From an uncultured Succinivibrio sp. (GTDB taxonomy: Bacteria; Pseudomonadota; Gammaproteobacteria; Enterobacterales; Succinivibrionaceae), in contig CACZXZ010000018.1 in assembly GCA_902785325.1 (NCBI GenBank), positions 1 to 33,754 of the forward strand: 33,754 bases of DNA, written 5' to 3'. A program made the translations under genes and the position numbers. The notes beneath the pieces were generated by a model. That model saw nothing but the letters and a program-made list of their open reading frames with translations. It was not told where the DNA came from and made no database searches. Below are positions 7,380-15,928 of this stretch, piece after piece. The number at the start of each line of letters is the position of its first letter. The first letter of the stretch is position 1.

Positions 7380-8339
7380 TTACTTTACGATTAAATCAAT
7401 TGCTCTACCGGTGCCATCTGACAATTTCTGCTTTACAAAGCCTACAGTCATGTCTTTCATCATTGGATTTGTTGCGATGTTGCCTTCAAGCTTTACAGTT
7501 ACACTAGCACCATTGATAGATACTAACTCTACTTTTGAACCGTCAGTAAAGCCTTTAGTAATAGTCTCTAAGATCTCTTTTACATCCTTATAAATTGGTG
7601 AGTTTACAGTCTTCTCATCAATGGAAGCTTGTACAGAGCTTGAAGCTGCTGTAGCTGAGGTAACAGTAGAAATTGAGCTAAAGCCTGTATTAGGAGCAGT
7701 TGAGGTGGTAATAGTAATTGATGGAATAGGGGTTGGTACGTGACCTGGACGTGGCACACCACACTTTTCAAGATCTACCCAAACCTCGTCGATAATCTCC
7801 TCAATACGCATCTTACAGCTACCGCAACCGCCACCTGCTTTAGTGTAGTTAGTAACTTCTTCAACAGTAGTTAAATGGTTTTCCCAAACAGCCTTTTTAA
7901 TCTTATTGACACCAACACCAAAGCAGTGACATACAAGTTCACCATCATCGTGTGAGTTCTCATAAGATAGACCATGGTAATTGGCAATAGCTGCATCTAA
8001 CGCTTCACGACCCATTACTGAGCAGTGCATTTTCTCAGGTGGAAGACCACCTAAGTAATCAACAATTTCCTGATTGGTGATCTTTTCAGCTTCTTTTAAA
8101 GTCTTACCCTTTAACATTTCGGTTAAAGCTGATGAGGAAGCAATTGCACTACCACAACCATAGGTTTGGAAAGCAGCATCTTCAATGACCTCTGTTGTAG
8201 GATCAATTTTTAACATTAAACGTAGTGCATCACCACAGATGATAGAGCCTACATCACCTACTGCATTAGCATCCTCAATTACACGAGCATTTCTTGGATG
8301 AAGGAAATGATCTTTTACTTTATCTGAATAATCCCACAT
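7380..8339 (-). CDS. nifU: NifU-type Fe-S scaffold with degenerate C-terminal domain
   Basis: NifU is the scaffold on which NifS-derived sulfur and iron form transient clusters. Three parts are visible in 319 residues. The IscU-like domain has C35, C62 and C106. The central permanent [2Fe-2S] domain has C137, C139, C172 and C175, the same numbering as Azotobacter NifU. A Ser/Thr/Ala-rich linker (about 203-240) leads to an Nfu-like domain (about 252-319). That last domain normally carries CxxC; here the equivalent stretch (EGNIATNPMM, 285-294) has no cysteine, so it cannot hold a cluster in the usual way. The other two domains appear complete. It lies 20 bases after the Lrp-like gene and 11 before nifS. 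Confidence 0.94.
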   Translation of the reverse strand: MWDYSDKVKDHFLHPRNARVIEDANAVGDVGSIICGDALRLMLKIDPTTEVIEDAAFQTYGCGSAIASSSALTEMLKGKTLKEAEKITNQEIVDYLGGLPPEKMHCSVMGREALDAAIANYHGLSYENSHDDGELVCHCFGVGVNKIKKAVWENHLTTVEEVTNYTKAGGGCGSCKMRIEEIIDEVWVDLEKCGVPRPGHVPTPIPSITITTSTAPNTGFSSISTVTSATAASSSVQASIDEKTVNSPIYKDVKEILETITKGFTDGSKVELVSINGASVTVKLEGNIATNPMMKDMTVGFVKQKLSDGTGRAIDLIVK

Positions 8340-8359
8340 AGTTATTTTTCCTTTAGTGT

Positions 8360-8827
8360 TTATAAAACCTGTTTTGTATCCACAATGCTCATAGGAGCAC
8401 GATTGGTAAATTCTTTTTTAAGCACAATTTGCACTTTGGTTTGTCCAAAGTTTTGCTCTAAATACTGGTAAAAATTGTCAAGCAAAGCCATGTTTTTAAA
8501 GGAGGCTATTAACATATAGTTATAATCACCTGCAATTTTTAATAAGGAGCTTACACACAAAGTACTATTGGTGTACTTTAAGAAGTCCTCTTGTTTTGAA
8601 AAAGGTACTTTAACAAAAAATAAGCTCTCTACTTCAAGGGCAAAGACACTATCACTTATGGTAATGGTATAGCCTTTGATAACTCCTAGTTGTTCTAGTC
8701 TTTTAAGTCTACCTGCTACAGCAGGAGCTGACAAATCAGCTTTAGCGCCAAGCTCACGTAAAGATAGGCGACTATCCTCTCTTAAACTTAGCAATAATCT
8801 GTAATCATAATTGTCTAAATCAATCAA
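8360..8827 (-). CDS. Lrp/AsnC-family transcriptional regulator
   Basis: This 155-residue protein has an N-terminal winged helix-turn-helix (DYRLLLSLREDSRLSLREL, then LSAPAVAGRLKRLEQLGVIKGY) and a C-terminal RAM-type ligand-binding domain. Family members form octamers or larger assemblies that bind DNA and often sense amino acids. The start is TTG inside the end of the copper ATPase gene (8-base overlap); an in-frame stop just upstream excludes earlier starts, and AGGA lies 10 bases before. It sits between a copper exporter and nifU in one operon, so control of Fe-S assembly genes, perhaps in response to cysteine, is possible but only inferred. The ligand cannot be read from sequence. Confidence 0.88.
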   Translation of the reverse strand: MIDLDNYDYRLLLSLREDSRLSLRELGAKADLSAPAVAGRLKRLEQLGVIKGYTITISDSVFALEVESLFFVKVPFSKQEDFLKYTNSTLCVSSLLKIAGDYNYMLIASFKNMALLDNFYQYLEQNFGQTKVQIVLKKEFTNRAPMSIVDTKQVL

Positions 8828-11282
8828 TTTTAGTCATTCCTATAAAGGTAAAACCAGAAGATGTAATAGCATCTTTAATTAAAGCAACATCTAAAGTGGC
8901 ATTAGCTTTTATAAAAGCTTTGCCTTGGCCTAAATCAACTGTTACAGCTTGTACCTTATCAATTTTACTTAAACATTCTTTTACACTGTTAGCACAATGT
9001 TTACAGTGCATACCATCAATTGCTAATTGGTATTGCAATTGAGGATTTAAACCTGCAGTGCCATCTGTATTCTTTTTTGCTTTAAACCTACTTAATCTAA
9101 AGGCATTACCTACTACACACAAAGAGCTTATGGCCATCAGTGCTGAGCACAGAACAGGATTTAAAGACAAATGATAGCTATTATATAATGCACCAGCTGC
9201 AACTGGGATCATAAGCATATTGTAGAAAAAGGCAAAAAACAAATTCTCTTTGATGTTTTTAACTGTTTCCTTTGATAATAAATAGGCATTTAGAATATTA
9301 AAAAGATCATCTTTTAAAAGCACGATATCAGTATTTTTAATCGCAACATCTGAAGAATCTTTTACACTTAAAGAAAGATCAGCACTACTCATAGCCACAC
9401 TATCATTAACACCATCACCTATCATGAGTACTTGCTGGTGTTTTTCTTGAAGCTGTTTAATTACCTTTGCTTTATCAAAAGGACTTTGATTAGCGTAATA
9501 GTCTTCTATTTGAAGCTTTTGTGCTACAGTTTTAGTGCTTAAAAAGCTATCCCCTGTAAGCATAAGCACTTTTTTTCCTAACTTTTTAAGTTCAGAAATT
9601 AAAGCTTCACTGTAAGTTTTTACCCTAGTAGTTAAAGTGATAAGTGCAATTAAATGCTGTTTATCAAAAAAGGCAATTACATATTGACCTTTAGCTTGAG
9701 CTTTATTTATCAAGTTTTTTGTAGACTCACTGTAGTCTAGATTTAATTTTTCTGAAATTAAAGGAGAGCCTAAATAGTAGGTAGTATCCTTTACGATACC
9801 ACTTACCCCAAGATGCTCAAGATTTTCAAAAGCGCTAACCTCATAAGATGTGTAGTCTTTAGTGTTTTCAAGTAAAGCATTAGCAATTGGATGTAAGCTA
9901 GGCAGTTCAAGACTTTTAACAAGCTTTAAGATCATATCTTTTGAGTAATTGCTATCAAAAATCTCGACTTTATCAGTGTGCATGTGTTTATCTGTTAAGG
10001 TATTAGTTTTATCAAACACAAAAGTATCTGCATTCACTAAGTATTCAATAGCCTTTGGAGTTTTAAATAAAATACCTAAACTTGCAGCTTTATAGACACC
10101 TGCACTTATAGCCATTGGAGTTGCTAAACCTAAAGCACATGGACAGGAAATTACAATTACGCTTATGGCAAACTTTAAAGCCTCAAAAAAGCTTAAAGCT
10201 TCAAAAACATACCAATAAACAAAAGTAAGCACACTTAAAGATAAGACTACAGGTACAAAGATACTAGCAATTTTATCGGTTAAACGCACGATTGGAAGTT
10301 TATAGCTTAAAGAGTGTTCTACAGCTTTAATGATAGATCCTAAATAGCTTTGTTCAAAAAGCTTACTTACTTCTACCTCAAGATAGCCTTGAGATACTAC
10401 TGTTGAGGAGAAAACTTTTGAGCCTTTAGTTTTTGCAACATATAAACTCTCCCCTGTCATCGTGCTTTCATCTACTAAAGCATCCCCACTTACTACCACA
10501 CCGTCGGCAACTATAGCTTGACCTTGCTTTACACAGAGAACATCTTTTACTTTTAAGTTTTCAATGGCGGTTTCAACTACCTTGTTTCCTTGTTTTATAA
10601 AGGCATACTTTGGAACTAAATTGTATAAAGCATCAAGGGCGTTAGTAGATTTTAGCTTGAGGTTGTTTTCTATAAACTTGCCAATGGACACAAAAAATAA
10701 AATGCCGACACAACCTTCAAAAAATACGTATTTACTGCTATGTAGCACCAAAGCAAGATCTGATTTTTCTAAAGTAAAACCTGAAAACAGAGAATAAGTA
10801 AAGGAAGCTAGCACACCTACACTTACTAAAGTGTCCATGTTAGCTTGCAAGGTTTTAAGCCCTTTATAAGCATTTACAAAGGTATCTTTACAAATAAAGA
10901 TGGCAATTATGGTGAGAAAAAGCTGTGCTAAAGCATTACCTTGAGCATTTTCAATGAGCTTTAAGTTAACCAAATGCCCCATGGATATGAGCATTTCTAA
11001 CAAAAAGACAATAAAAAGAGCTAGTAGCTTATAAGCCCCTGAGTTTTGAGTATTAGACTTTAAACTTAAGGATTTACGTAAAGAGGCTTTATAGCCTAAG
11101 TTCTCTACTGTTTCAATGATTTTATCGCTGTTAAGCTTTGTTTCATCAAATGCTACCGTCAATACATTTTTTGCAACAACAAGATTAACTTTTAATACGC
11201 CCTCTTGTGAGCTTAAAACTTTTTCAATTTTAGCTGCACAAGCAGAGCATTTAATTCCGTCAATTAAAAATTGTTGTTCCAT
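8820..11282 (-). CDS. copA: Cu(+)-type P1B ATPase with HMA domains at both ends
   Basis: This is a copper-exporting P-type ATPase of 820 residues. An N-terminal HMA domain has IKCSAC (C12, C15). Membrane helices follow, then TGES (276-279), the ion-binding CPC (380-382), the phosphorylation Asp at 424, LHP in the nucleotide domain and GDGVNDS. The last helices carry FFYNM and MAISS, the Cu(I) signatures. A second HMA (GMHCKHC, C760 and C763) closes the protein, an unusual position resembling a fused CopZ chaperone. The phosphorylation motif reads DKTNTLT, not the near-invariant DKTGTLT. It leads an operon with the Lrp-like gene, nifU and nifS. Metal specificity comes from motifs; transport with the Asn variant is uncertain. 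Confidence 0.9.
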   Translation of the reverse strand: MEQQFLIDGIKCSACAAKIEKVLSSQEGVLKVNLVVAKNVLTVAFDETKLNSDKIIETVENLGYKASLRKSLSLKSNTQNSGAYKLLALFIVFLLEMLISMGHLVNLKLIENAQGNALAQLFLTIIAIFICKDTFVNAYKGLKTLQANMDTLVSVGVLASFTYSLFSGFTLEKSDLALVLHSSKYVFFEGCVGILFFVSIGKFIENNLKLKSTNALDALYNLVPKYAFIKQGNKVVETAIENLKVKDVLCVKQGQAIVADGVVVSGDALVDESTMTGESLYVAKTKGSKVFSSTVVSQGYLEVEVSKLFEQSYLGSIIKAVEHSLSYKLPIVRLTDKIASIFVPVVLSLSVLTFVYWYVFEALSFFEALKFAISVIVISCPCALGLATPMAISAGVYKAASLGILFKTPKAIEYLVNADTFVFDKTNTLTDKHMHTDKVEIFDSNYSKDMILKLVKSLELPSLHPIANALLENTKDYTSYEVSAFENLEHLGVSGIVKDTTYYLGSPLISEKLNLDYSESTKNLINKAQAKGQYVIAFFDKQHLIALITLTTRVKTYSEALISELKKLGKKVLMLTGDSFLSTKTVAQKLQIEDYYANQSPFDKAKVIKQLQEKHQQVLMIGDGVNDSVAMSSADLSLSVKDSSDVAIKNTDIVLLKDDLFNILNAYLLSKETVKNIKENLFFAFFYNMLMIPVAAGALYNSYHLSLNPVLCSALMAISSLCVVGNAFRLSRFKAKKNTDGTAGLNPQLQYQLAIDGMHCKHCANSVKECLSKIDKVQAVTVDLGQGKAFIKANATLDVALIKDAITSSGFTFIGMTKID

Positions 11283-11308
11283 TATTTATCATCCTTTTTA
11301 ATACCGAT

Positions 11309-11340
11309 ATCATACCTTATTAAAAGCAGTTTTAAATCAA
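11309..11340 (-). promoter_or_regulatory. promoter of copA operon, long spacer with dyad
   Basis: On the minus strand TTGATT (11335-11340) and TATGAT (11309-11314) are separated by 20 bases. A dyad TTAAAA-GCAG-TTTTAA (11320-11335) lies largely in this spacer. Overlong spacers with a central dyad are typical of MerR-family metal promoters such as CueR, but the arms are not the usual CueR sequence. Promoter likely, regulator type speculative. Confidence 0.4.
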
Positions 11341-11399
11341 GATGATAATAATTTTTGTCTAAAATAGTAGATTTGTTTCTTATATATTAGAAATTGTTT

Positions 11400-13259
11400 C
11401 TACTTAAAGCCAGATGCTCTCATAGCATTAAGAACAGCTAAGACAAGCACACCTACATCACCAAAAATAGCAAGCCAAATATTTGCTATACCTAAAGCTC
11501 CTAATAATAGGATTGCAGCCTTTACAAGCATGACAAACCATAGATTAGTTAATGCAAGATGATAGACCTTTTTAGCTATGAAAATTGACTTACTAATAGA
11601 TTGTAAGTTGTCATTTAGAATCACTACATCTGCTGACTCCACGGCACTTTTAGAGCCTACATCCCCCATGGCAATACCAAGATCAGCACTTGTTAACACT
11701 AAAGCATCGTTAATACCGTCGCCTACAAAGGCAACTTTAGACTTGTCCTGTTGTAAAGATTTAAAGGTTTTAAGTTTGTCCTCTGGAGTCTGCTTTGCAA
11801 AATAGCCTTTAACCTGTAGAGTTTTAGCAACTACAGCAACCACACCTTCTCTATCACCTGAGACAATGTAGGATTCAATACCATCCTTATTTAATTCTTT
11901 GATGGTAGCTATTGCACTTTGACGTACTTCATCAAATAGCTCTATCACACCACACAATTTATGGTCGCATGCTACATAAACTAAGCTTTTTTCAGAGGCT
12001 ACATTCTCAAAGTTATCTACTAAGTCTTTAATGTACTCACTCTTACCTAAAGCTATTTTTTGCTCTCCTAACTTTGCGCTCATACCAAGGCCTGAATGCT
12101 CATGAACATCCGTTAAGGTTAAAAGCTTAGTATTTTGCTTTTTAGCATACTCACAAACTGATAAAGCGATAGGATGAGTACTGTAGGTCTCTAATGCATA
12201 GGCATAACTTAATAATTCAGTCTTTGAAAAACCATTAAAAAGATAGGTGTTTACCACAGCAAAGTTGCCATAAGTTAAAGTACCTGTTTTATCAAAGGCA
12301 ATCTTTTTAATCTTAGATAAAACCTCAAGATAGACTGATCCTTTTACAATTACACCAAGTTTACTTAAAGCCCCTAAGCCACAGAAGAAAGATAAAGGTA
12401 CTGACAACACTAAAGCACAAGGGCATGAGACTACTAAGAAGACTAAGGCTCTTTCTATCCAATCTGAATAGCTTTGCCCTTGAACAACAACAGGAACTAA
12501 AGCTAACAACACAGCTGCGGTCACTACCATTGGAGTGTAATAGATACTAAAACGGCGAATAAGATCTTCAGGTTTTGATTTATTAGCCTGCGCATCTTCA
12601 ATAAGATTTAATAGTCTTGTAATTGAAGAGTCTTTGTGCAAAGTTGTAACTTTAAGGGTAATGACACCACCTTGATTGATGCAACCTGAGGGAATTACAT
12701 CCCCTTTTACATAGAGTCTAGGTTCACTCTCTCCAGTTAAAACCTTAGTATCAATAGCTGCATTGTCTTCAAGTAAAGTACCATCAATAGCTACTATTTC
12801 ACCTTTTAAAATTCTGATAGTATCCCCTATCTTTACTTGTCTTGGTTTTACTATTTTCTCAACGCCATCTACAAGTAGTCTTACTTGTTGAGGTCGTAAA
12901 CTTAAAAGGGAGCTAATATCTTTGTGGGCTCTGCCTTTAGCGTATCTTTCAAATAACTCACCTACTTTATAAAAGATCATCACCGCTAAAGCTTCTGGTA
13001 AATCTAAAAGTGCAAAAGCACCTAAGGTTGCAATTACCATTAAAAATTGCTCTGTCATGCGCTTTTGTTTAAATAAAGCTTTTACAGCGCTTACACAAAC
13101 ATCAGCTGCAACTAAGATATAAGCAAGAATTGCAATTGGTAATTGATAATTTAAACTTAAAAGATCTTGGTTTAGGTATTTGCAATAAATTAAAAATAGC
13201 ATAGCTACAATGCTTACATACAAAAACTTTTGTTCAAATTTCTCATACCAAGTTTGCAT
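11400..13259 (-). CDS. Zn/Cd/Pb-type P1B ATPase lacking its own HMA domain
   Basis: This heavy-metal exporter (619 aa from the ATG at 13259) has the ZntA/CadA layout: TGESE, SCPCALVLS, DKTGTLT (complete), THPIA and GDGINDALVL. The final helices have LVKAAILLLG and IFGDVGVLVLAVLNAMR, whose Lys and Asp match the residues that coordinate Zn/Cd in ZntA. ZntA proteins normally start with an HMA domain; none is present here, but a separate 73-residue HMA protein is encoded just upstream. The frame extends to TTG at 13292, but only the ATG at 13259 has a ribosome-binding site (AGGAA, 8 bases away). It ends just before the copA promoter region. Confidence 0.92.
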   Translation of the reverse strand: MQTWYEKFEQKFLYVSIVAMLFLIYCKYLNQDLLSLNYQLPIAILAYILVAADVCVSAVKALFKQKRMTEQFLMVIATLGAFALLDLPEALAVMIFYKVGELFERYAKGRAHKDISSLLSLRPQQVRLLVDGVEKIVKPRQVKIGDTIRILKGEIVAIDGTLLEDNAAIDTKVLTGESEPRLYVKGDVIPSGCINQGGVITLKVTTLHKDSSITRLLNLIEDAQANKSKPEDLIRRFSIYYTPMVVTAAVLLALVPVVVQGQSYSDWIERALVFLVVSCPCALVLSVPLSFFCGLGALSKLGVIVKGSVYLEVLSKIKKIAFDKTGTLTYGNFAVVNTYLFNGFSKTELLSYAYALETYSTHPIALSVCEYAKKQNTKLLTLTDVHEHSGLGMSAKLGEQKIALGKSEYIKDLVDNFENVASEKSLVYVACDHKLCGVIELFDEVRQSAIATIKELNKDGIESYIVSGDREGVVAVVAKTLQVKGYFAKQTPEDKLKTFKSLQQDKSKVAFVGDGINDALVLTSADLGIAMGDVGSKSAVESADVVILNDNLQSISKSIFIAKKVYHLALTNLWFVMLVKAAILLLGALGIANIWLAIFGDVGVLVLAVLNAMRASGFK

Positions 13260-13275
13260 AATTTTAATTCCTATA

Positions 13276-13295
13276 TATGAACAATCGTGCAACTA
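13276..13295. promoter_or_regulatory. degenerate third metal-type operator
   Basis: This site before the Zn/Cd ATPase start resembles the two operators at 13586-13645: on the minus strand it keeps AGTTG, a central C and TGTTCA at the same spacing. A few positions differ, so it may be weak or chance. Confidence 0.35.
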
Positions 13296-13338
13296 TTTAA
13301 TTAGCAAAATACTTAAAAAGTACTCTGCTTTTTAGAGC

Positions 13339-13560
13339 TTAATCTCTAAGTTCAATGCTAATACCATCTTCAAAAGCATTAGCGATAGTCTGAGCTTTAG
13401 CTACTACCTCATCCTCGTCTTTAAGATCTTTGGTATCTAAAACTAAAGTACCTAAAGTAAAGTTTAACACTGCATCTGCAAACTCTTTTTTGAGTAAGCT
13501 TTCAAGCTTTGTAGCACAATGTGGACAATCAAGACCTGCGATAGTACAACGAACTTTCAT
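13339..13560 (-). CDS. stand-alone HMA metal-binding protein
   Basis: This 73-residue protein is a single heavy-metal-associated domain. The metal site is GLDCPHCATKLE near the N-terminus, followed by the expected alternating beta and helix segments. It may act as a metallochaperone or as the detached N-terminal domain of the Zn/Cd ATPase encoded 79 bases downstream, with which it probably shares a transcript. The longer frame begins at an ATG touching the GGAG (13566); the ATG at 13560 has 6-base spacing and fits the family start (MKVRCTIAGLDC). The gene has the best promoter in the window, with operator palindromes in it. Copper or zinc preference cannot be read from the motif. Confidence 0.88.
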   Translation of the reverse strand: MKVRCTIAGLDCPHCATKLESLLKKEFADAVLNFTLGTLVLDTKDLKDEDEVVAKAQTIANAFEDGISIELRD

Positions 13561-13580
13561 AAACATCTCCTTTTTTCTAA

Positions 13581-13610
13581 ATTATAGTTGAGCATATGTT
13601 CAACTGTCAA
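13581..13610 (-). promoter_or_regulatory. consensus promoter with embedded operator (P1)
   Basis: On the minus strand a perfect TTGACA (13605-13610) and a perfect TATAAT (13581-13586) are 18 bases apart. Filling the spacer is the imperfect 20-bp palindrome AGTTGAGCATATGTTCAACT (plus strand, 13586-13605), of the TGAxCA-TGTTCA type bound by ArsR/SmtB-family metal sensors. A strong promoter silenced by a bound repressor and opened by metal is the likely logic. No ArsR-family gene is in the window. Confidence 0.75.
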
Positions 13611-13620
13611 TTATTTTTAT

Positions 13621-13650
13621 CTTATAGTTGAGCAAATGTTCAACTATTAA
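13621..13650 (-). promoter_or_regulatory. duplicate promoter-operator module (P2)
   Basis: A second copy of the operator (13626-13645, one base different from P1) lies 40 bases upstream, again between promoter-like hexamers: TTAATA (13645-13650) and TATAAG (13621-13626) with the same 18-base spacing. It looks like a tandem duplication whose hexamers have decayed while the operator was kept. Confidence 0.6.
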
Positions 13651-13651
13651 G

Positions 13652-13683
13652 TAAAAAAAAGAGGTACCTTTTACGATACCTCT
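13652..13683 (-). terminator. terminator of feoAB
   Basis: A 7-bp stem (13660-13666 with 13677-13683) is followed on the minus strand by a run of T's, about 25 bases past the feoB stop. Confidence 0.8.
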
Positions 13684-13708
13684 AAACGTTTTTTCGTCAC
13701 ACTACAAA

Positions 13709-15928
13709 TTAGACGATTTTTGTGGGAATATTAATCGAGATCTTTTGCTTTGACTCTTTTCTAAAGAGTAATAGTAAGATGGTTGCTAATACTACAATAG
13801 CAACTACAGTGTACAGATCAAAAGGTAGCACGCCTGCAATAAAACCACCTAAACGGAAAATAATCAGTGCTAAAGAGTATGACCATAAAGTCATATAGGC
13901 AATGGCAAATAACCACCACTTAGTAGATCCTAATTGACGTTTCATCGCACCTAAAGCTGCTATACAAGGTGTGGACCATAAGTTAAAGGATAGGAAGCTT
14001 AGCGCGATTAAACCTACTAAAGTTTGTGATGGTGTAACCTCATTGATAGAGCTAAAGTATTTCACTAAAGCCTCAGATAAAGCCTCTTCTCCACCTTCAA
14101 ATTCACCATCTAAGCCTAAAACTACAGCTAGGGTGCCTACCACATTCTCTTTTGCTAAAAGTCCATTGAAGACAGCAACCGCTGCTTGCCAAGAGCCAAA
14201 ACCTACCGGAATAAACAAGATTGCAATGACACTACCAATAGCTGCAAGTAGTGAATTGTCGACATTCTCAATCATACCAAAGCTATTGTTTTCAAAACCA
14301 AAGCTTGATAAGAACCATACAGCAACTACTACACCAAAGATAATGGTACCAGCTTTAACTACGAAAGCTCTGCAACGCTGATATACAGTTTTTAAAGTAT
14401 TGATTAAATTTGGTAAGTGGTAGTCAGGAAGCTCCATCACAAAGGGAGATACTTCCTCTTTAAAAGCTTGGAATTTCTTTAAAATCACACCAGTGCACAC
14501 AATTGAAAGAATAGACATTAGATATACTAAAGGTGCAATCCACCAAGACCCACTAAATACTGACACAAAGATCATAGTCATAATTGGCAATTTAGCTGAG
14601 CATGGAATAAAGGTAGTGGTAATAAGACCAATACGCTTTTCATTGATATTATCAATAGTGCTGTGAGCCATTAAACCTGGAACACCACAACCTGTAGAAA
14701 TTACTAAAGGAATAAAGTTACGACCAGATAAACCAAATTGACGGAAGATCTTATCTAACATGAAGGCAACACGGGTCATGTAACCTGATTGCTCTAAGAT
14801 AGATAAAAAGAAGAATAAAAAGGCTATTTGTGGTAAAAAGCCGATTACCGCACCAACACCACCTACAACGCCATCAACCACCAAGGATTGTAGCCACAAA
14901 GGAGCATTTAAACTTTCAGTTAATAAGCTTGCACCATCACTTATAAAACCACCAAAAATTGCATCATTTACGTAATCAGTAATGGTAAGATATGAAGTTT
15001 CCCCATCCTCTATAAAGGGAATTAACTCTAAATAGGAGGTAAAGTACATCGCACCAAAGTAAACAAGACTTACCACCATTAAGAAAATTGGTAGGGCTAG
15101 AACTCTGTTTAAGACTACTTTATCAATAGCTTGAGTGATATAAGATGATCTCTTTTGAGATTGTACCTTTTGAATAAGGTCATCAATCAATTGATAACGG
15201 AAGGTTGCAAAATAGCTTAAAGCCTCAACTTTAAATTGATTTTTAAATTCTGACTTTAATTCTTCAACTTTACTTGTAAGTTCTTTTTTGTCAGCATATT
15301 GAGCCTTATAGATTTCATCCTCTTGCAATAAAGCTTGAGCGATAAATACTTTAGCAGGATCTGAATAGTCACCTTCAATTAAAGAGGCAAGATCTAAAAG
15401 CTTAGCTTTACACTCACTTAAAGCTAAAAATGGATCTTGTGGAGCTTTAGCCTCATCTACAGCTTTTTGCAAAGTATCAAAACCTTGTTTTGAGGCTGCA
15501 CTAATATCGATAACCTCAACACCTAAGCTTTGCTTTAACTTCTCAATAGAAATACTAATACCTTTTTTCTTTACAACATCCATCATATTGATGGCAACTA
15601 CCATTGGTTTATTAAAGGTAAGTAACTCTAAAGTTAAGGACAAACTTCTTTCAAGGTGAGAGCCATCAATTACATTTAAAATAACGTCATACTCACCTTT
15701 TACAAGATAATCTCTTGTTACAATTTCTTCAGGTGAATAAGCGCTTAAAGAATATAAACCTGGTAAATCTACAACTTTCCAATCATACTCTTGGCTTTTT
15801 CCTACAACCTTATCAACGGTTACACCTGGCCAATTGCCTACATATTGTCTTGATTTGGTTAAAGCATTAAATAAAGTAGTCTTACCACAGTTTTGATTAC
15901 CCATTAAAGCTACAGTAATACGTGCCAT
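13709..15928 (-). CDS. feoB: ferrous iron transporter FeoB
   Basis: FeoB imports Fe(2+) across the inner membrane, with a G-protein domain tied to a transmembrane core. The G motifs are GNQNCGKTT (10-18; family members commonly have P and S in place of the first Q and the C), T in the switch region, DLPG (54-57), NMMD (114-117) and SAA (143-145). After a helical cytosolic segment come the Gate repeats with STGCGVPG and IPCSAKLPIM, whose cysteines are conserved, and several helices. At 739 residues it is slightly shorter than E. coli FeoB. Its ATG shares one base with the feoA stop (TAATG), so translation is coupled. No feoC is present. Confidence 0.96.
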   Translation of the reverse strand: MARITVALMGNQNCGKTTLFNALTKSRQYVGNWPGVTVDKVVGKSQEYDWKVVDLPGLYSLSAYSPEEIVTRDYLVKGEYDVILNVIDGSHLERSLSLTLELLTFNKPMVVAINMMDVVKKKGISISIEKLKQSLGVEVIDISAASKQGFDTLQKAVDEAKAPQDPFLALSECKAKLLDLASLIEGDYSDPAKVFIAQALLQEDEIYKAQYADKKELTSKVEELKSEFKNQFKVEALSYFATFRYQLIDDLIQKVQSQKRSSYITQAIDKVVLNRVLALPIFLMVVSLVYFGAMYFTSYLELIPFIEDGETSYLTITDYVNDAIFGGFISDGASLLTESLNAPLWLQSLVVDGVVGGVGAVIGFLPQIAFLFFFLSILEQSGYMTRVAFMLDKIFRQFGLSGRNFIPLVISTGCGVPGLMAHSTIDNINEKRIGLITTTFIPCSAKLPIMTMIFVSVFSGSWWIAPLVYLMSILSIVCTGVILKKFQAFKEEVSPFVMELPDYHLPNLINTLKTVYQRCRAFVVKAGTIIFGVVVAVWFLSSFGFENNSFGMIENVDNSLLAAIGSVIAILFIPVGFGSWQAAVAVFNGLLAKENVVGTLAVVLGLDGEFEGGEEALSEALVKYFSSINEVTPSQTLVGLIALSFLSFNLWSTPCIAALGAMKRQLGSTKWWLFAIAYMTLWSYSLALIIFRLGGFIAGVLPFDLYTVVAIVVLATILLLLFRKESKQKISINIPTKIV

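Noticed and set aside
11376-11393. Near-palindrome TTTCT-8-AGAAA just past the Zn/Cd ATPase stop
   Set aside because: The stem is short and AT-only with no following T-run, so it supports neither a terminator nor a clear operator.
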